Source of the DNA: Xestospongia bergquistia
Taxonomy: Eukaryota; Porifera; Demospongiae; Haplosclerida; Petrosiidae
Direction of reading: 5' to 3'
NCBI GenBank assembly: GCA_963965975.1
Contig: OZ014415.1
Coordinates: 3,725,001 to 3,789,000, forward strand
DNA length: 64,000 nt
Made by a program: the position numbers and the translations under genes. The notes under the pieces are model-generated. The model made no database searches, had not been told where the DNA came from, and saw only the letters and a list, made by a program, of their open reading frames with translations. Shown here one piece after another: positions 60,497 to 64,000 of the stretch (position 1 is its first letter; every line of letters starts with the position of its first letter).

Positions 60497-60753
60497 TGTT
60501 GTTAAAGGAAGATGGTATTGTTCCCACTCAATGGCCAATTGCCAGAATCACTGAAGTACACCCTGGTAAGGATGGATTAGTTCGTGTTGCTACAGTCAAG
60601 ACTGTCAAGGGTTTATACAAACGTCCCGTGAGTAAAATTGCTCTATTGCTTTCATCTGATGCTAATCTCTAGTATTACTTGAGCGGTCGTTTGTTTTCTC
60701 ATTTGACATTTAGTCTCTATTATTACTAATTATTACTATTAACATCATCATTG
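60497..60753 (+). mobile_element. Inverted 3' tail of BEL/Pao element 3
   Basis: It reads as the end of the integrase on the plus strand: V-L-L-K-E-D-G-I-V-P-T-Q-W-P, then E-V-H-P-G-K-D-G, to TAG at about 60670-60672, followed by 80 bp of 3' untranslated sequence. It is the reverse complement of what element 2 carries at about 41074-41331. It lacks the 3' LTR. The TAA present in element 2 at this place is a sense codon here. Confidence 0.9.
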
Positions 60754-60830
60754 CACTAGTTCCACACCAATGAATTCCTGCACTAGTTCCACGTCCATGA
60801 GATGCATTAGTTCTAAACCCTGTTCGACTG
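60754..60830 (-). repeat. Reverse-oriented patch of the array inside element 3
   Basis: 77 bp of array exon sequence in the opposite orientation to the main array (CACTAGTTCCACACC...CCTGTTCGACTG). It joins the inverted tail to the main body of element 3 exactly at CCAGATTCTTTG. It puts array-derived codons in frame with the integrase on the minus strand, giving a short chimeric open frame. Confidence 0.9.
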
Positions 60831-60878
60831 CCAGATTCTTTGATTGGCGACGCCATTGATTGTATCTGTTCAATGATG

Positions 60879-61750
60879 TTAGATACCCTCTGACCATCGT
60901 TTCCAGAAGTGCCGGACTAAATTCTGACACAAATCCCATCGCTTGAGCAATGAGACTGAACGATATGAAAAGGCTGGATCAGGGAGAGAGCACGTTGATT
61001 GTCCAATCAAAAAATGAACAGGTGTGAGTATCTCAATACTATCCTCATCAGGTGAGTCAGTATAGACCAAAGGTCAGCTGTTGAGACATGCCTCCACTTG
61101 TGTTAAAACCGTAGTAAACTCCTCAAATGACAGTTTGACATCTCCTATGATACGTCTGAGATGAGTTTTGGGACTTTTGATGGCAGCTTCCCACAATCCA
61201 CCAAAGTTAGGACCATGTTCAGGAATGAAACGCCATTCAATGTTGTGATAAGAGCAGAAATCAGATATGATTCCTTTGCTTTGCTGCTGCTTGAAAAACT
61301 CATGGAACTCCTTGATCTTACGATTAGCTCCGACAAAATTCATGCATTATCACTCCAAAGAAGAGTGGGATAACCTCGACGGGCAATGAAACGCCTTAAA
61401 GTAGCAATGAATGCTTCACTCGTGAGATCTGACACAGCTTCTAAGTGGACAGCTTTGACTGAGAGAGAGACACACACACAAATGTATGCCTTAATAATTG
61501 TGGGCTTATGAATCATACCATACTTAATCTTGATGGGTCCAGCATAATTCACTCCTACTTTCTGGAAGACAGAACCATATGTCACACGTTCCAAAGGTAA
61601 TTGACCCAGTAATTGATACTGGGGTTTACATGTGTAACGACGACAAATAACGCATTGACGAACAATAGAGCGTACAGTTTTCCTCATGTAGATAGTATGA
61701 AAACGACTTGAAAGACTAGAAGACAAGAGTGTTGATCCAACATGTAACAT
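60879..61750 (-). pseudogene. BEL/Pao 3 integrase
   Basis: 61750-61340 has the zinc-binding cysteines (C-V-I-C-R-R) and the first half of the DDE core to W-S-D-N-A. After the frameshift, 61343-61074 has N-F-V-G-A-N and G-G-L-W-E-A-A, then a stop at S-R-P-L (C-A-G-C-T-G in place of the element 2 codons). The next frame continues with Y-T-D-S-P-D-E-D to about 60879. The C-terminal domain is cut by the array patch. Confidence 0.85.
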
Positions 61751-61849
61751 GCGGACATGTTCTGAGCGTATAATGAGCTTGGTAATGAGGTGTTTACCAT
61801 GAATGATAAATGGATGTATCCTTAGATAGGATAGACCAGAGTTACTCTC

Positions 61850-62982
61850 TCAACCTCCTACACGTAGTAAACCATCAGAGTCAATGAAAGTGTGAAGAGA
61901 GAGTATGGAGCTATTGTTGCTGAGACTGCAGTTCACTTTCAATTCAGCAATGTCAGAGGAGAAATGATCCTCCTGTATCACATGTATCCAATACTTCTCA
62001 GCAGTTATCAATTCTTCAACAGTGAGAGTGGGTGAGATAATATTGGATCGATGACAATTATTCACAAAATGTAGAATCCAAGCAGTGATACGCTGGAGAT
62101 GAGTGAATGAAGAGTAGTGATTTAGAAGAATGACTGGAGCCTGTAATTGTACTGGGATCGCAAGACAGATCTCCTTCTCCTCTTCCTCTATTGTTTCAAC
62201 TGTAATGTCCTGGTGAAGCCAATTATAAGAGTTCATGATGAGCCAAGGAGGCCCCTCCCACCAGAGCTTATGCTCCAATAATTCCCAAGGGAAAATCCCT
62301 CGAGAGGCACAATCAGCTGGATTTTCAATTCTGACAACATGATTCCATCGATCAGGAGGAATTTGATCTATGATGGAGGAGACACGATTTCCTACATAGG
62401 TTTTGAACTTTCTAGGATTTCCAGAGAGCCAATTGAGCACAATTGTACTATCAGTCCATGCAAAGATGTGGGACATAGGTAAAAGAAATACATCCTTTAC
62501 ATGAATGAGGAGACGATCGAGGATTTGAGCACCACAGAGCTCAAGACGAGGGATTGAGAGTCTCTTGATTGGTGATACCTTTGTCTTAGACATTACCAGA
62601 GACACGTGTACATGATTGAGTGAATCAATTGCTCTCAAATAGACTATGCCAGAGTAGGCATTCTCAGAAGCATCACTAAAACCATGTAGTTGGACAGATA
62701 TGATTTGTACATTCTTAGGAAAGTAACAGCAAGAGATAGATTTGTCATAGAGAGAAGAGAGCTCTAATCACCACCGGGTCCAGGCACTTTGAATCCCTTC
62801 AGGTATGAAATCATCCCGTCAATACGCAATTCCCATACTCGTTGCAGTAGAATCTTCATTCCAATTATAGTAGGAGAGAACCAGCCAAGTACATCAAATA
62901 TTCTAGCTACGTTCGAGACAAAGAACTCTCTTTGTGATTTGCAGGAGCAGTGAGTCGAAAAGTGTTGGTAACAGTGTTCCAT
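61850..62982 (-). pseudogene. BEL/Pao 3 RT thumb, RNase H and linker
   Basis: The 262-codon frame (62638-61850) carries the complete Pao RNase H signature as in element 2, with an additional N-terminal stretch R-A-I-D-S-L-N-H-V-H. The preceding frame (62982-62764) holds L-G-W-F-S-P-T and ends at TAG. Confidence 0.85.
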
Positions 62983-63100
62983 TCCAAACCTAGTGTCTTA
63001 GTGTAGGTATTAATATCAGATATAGCATGCACATTAGTACTCTCTAGCAAATTAGGTGGTATGTGTTGTAGTACCTGGTCATCACTTGAATTCCATTCTC

Positions 63101-64000
63101 TCAGGAGAAATCCTCCATGATAAACAAGTCACATAACTCCCTTTGGAAAATGATAGCTGTCTCCATGTCATCAGCACCTGTCAAACAATCATCTACGTAA
63201 AATGAGGTCTCAACTGTCTTGGCTGCCATTGGGTACTCATGGGAGAAATCCAGTACATTTTGCTTGACTGCCATGTTGGCAGCGAAGGATGAGGCAGCAA
63301 CTCCAAACGTGACTCTTGTCATACGATAATCTTGGATCTTGTCATTGTGTGATGATCTCCAGACAAAACAATGTAGATTTCAATCTTCCTCAATGAGTTT
63401 GATAGCTCGGTACATCTTACTGACATCAGCAGTGAGGTCAATACGATGAGACCTAAACCTGAGTACAACATCAATCAATGGAGGATGTATAGTGGGTCCA
63501 ACGAGAAGAGTATCATTTAGGGACACTCCTGTAGAGGACTTGGCTGAGGCATCAAATACAGCTCTCTCCTTAGTGGTGGTACTGGATTCTTTGTAGACAG
63601 CATGCATTGGGAGATGGAATGCTTCTTCAGGGGGTTTGTCCATGTCTTTACTGGGCACAGATTCTGCATGTCCCAGTTCCAAGTAATCCTGCATGACAGT
63701 TTGGAATTCGTGAAATTTATTCCTTTGAGTTAGAGAACGCTCTAAGGAGAGGAAACGTCTGATGACTTGAGACCTGGATTCTCCAAGTGATTTATAGCCA
63801 GACCTTTTAGGAAGGGGAACCACAAAAGATCCGTCATCAGCACGATAATGATGAGTATCAAAATGTTTCACCACAGTATGTTCCTCGAGTGTGAGAGCAG
63901 GTTTAGCGAAGGGTGATTCCTCAATTTCCCAAAACTTCTTCAGGATGTCATCACATGATGAAGTGAAAGAGCGAAACGTAGTCGCATAGAGGTTGACTTG
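63101..64000 (-). pseudogene. BEL/Pao 3 reverse transcriptase
   Basis: 63874-63380 reads from the protease-RT linker through VFDASAKSSTGVSLNDTLL to motif A, stopping at the same TGA as element 2. 63322-63101 has the F-Y-V-D-D catalytic box and then a copy-specific frameshift (F-I-M-E-D-F-S). Sequence above 63874 continues the linker in another frame because of a change at the T-L-E-E-H segment. Confidence 0.85.

Larger units (their letters stand above)
60831..64000 (-). mobile_element. BEL/Pao retrotransposon 3 (runs off right edge)
   Basis: The minus-strand copy matches element 2 almost base for base across integrase, RNase H, RT and the protease linker. It lacks the 17-bp segment that element 2 has near 43460 (junction at about 62942) and differs by scattered substitutions. 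Gag and the 5' LTR would lie beyond the window. It shares with element 2 the RT stop, the integrase frameshift after W-S-D-N-A, and the stop after the R-L-L-R-V-G-G region. Its own lesions include a one-base deletion near 63117. Not autonomous. Confidence 0.9.

Overview
The window looks like animal (metazoan) nuclear DNA from a compact, AT-rich invertebrate genome. The evidence is spliced genes with GT-AG introns, single-repeat ankyrin exons, kelch-type exons, BEL/Pao retrotransposons, a hAT transposon and Ty3/gypsy and Penelope-like fragments. A demosponge such as Amphimedon is my best guess, but that is inference from gene style and not a match I could run. There is no bacterial operon, rRNA, tRNA or CRISPR array that I can support.

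Layout. (1) 1-29.2 kb, minus strand: one ankyrin-repeat gene that runs off the left edge. It has a tiny first coding exon (about 29.15 kb), a diverged ankyrin exon (24.1 kb) and six 99-nt exons, each encoding exactly one 33-residue ankyrin repeat in phase 0. The exons alternate between types A and B because a block of about 5-9 kb has been tandemly duplicated. The introns between B and A exons are filled by a satellite of about 636 bp (about 26 units in three arrays). A fourth A exon is cut off at 23.75 kb. The 5-kb first intron carries (AT)n tracts and a Ty3/gypsy remnant. (2) 30.8-35.4 kb, plus: a 5'-truncated, degenerate BEL/Pao element. (3) 35.5-37.3 kb, plus: broken exons of an uncharacterised multi-exon gene family. 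(4) 38.2-39.7 kb, minus: the 3' exons of a kelch-type gene, probably a pseudogene. (5) 40.85-46.65 kb, minus: a BEL/Pao element with both short LTRs. (6) 46.65-60.5 kb: a tandem array of about 75 units. (7) 60.5-64 kb, minus: a third BEL/Pao copy, closely similar to the second, whose 3' tail is inverted.

The most unusual object is region 6. On the plus strand each unit reads as a small exon (84, 93, 111, 120 or 147 nt, all multiples of three) followed by a 44-nt AT-rich micro-intron that starts GTAAGA and ends TATAG. The exons are symmetric (phase 1) and encode a Ser/Thr/Gly/Arg-rich repeat with one or two cysteines. Unspliced reading stops at the TAG of every intron acceptor, so ordinary ORF calling misses the whole structure. 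A hAT transposon sits inside one of the micro-introns and a Penelope-like fragment replaces part of another unit. Several units have lost the donor or the frame, and much of the variation looks like CpG decay. The array could therefore be a decaying repeated-exon gene, a rapidly evolving live one, or an amplified exon-intron cassette that became satellite DNA. Both edges of the array are BEL/Pao copies with the same orientation and the same inactivating lesions, so the array and these elements have probably been rearranged together.
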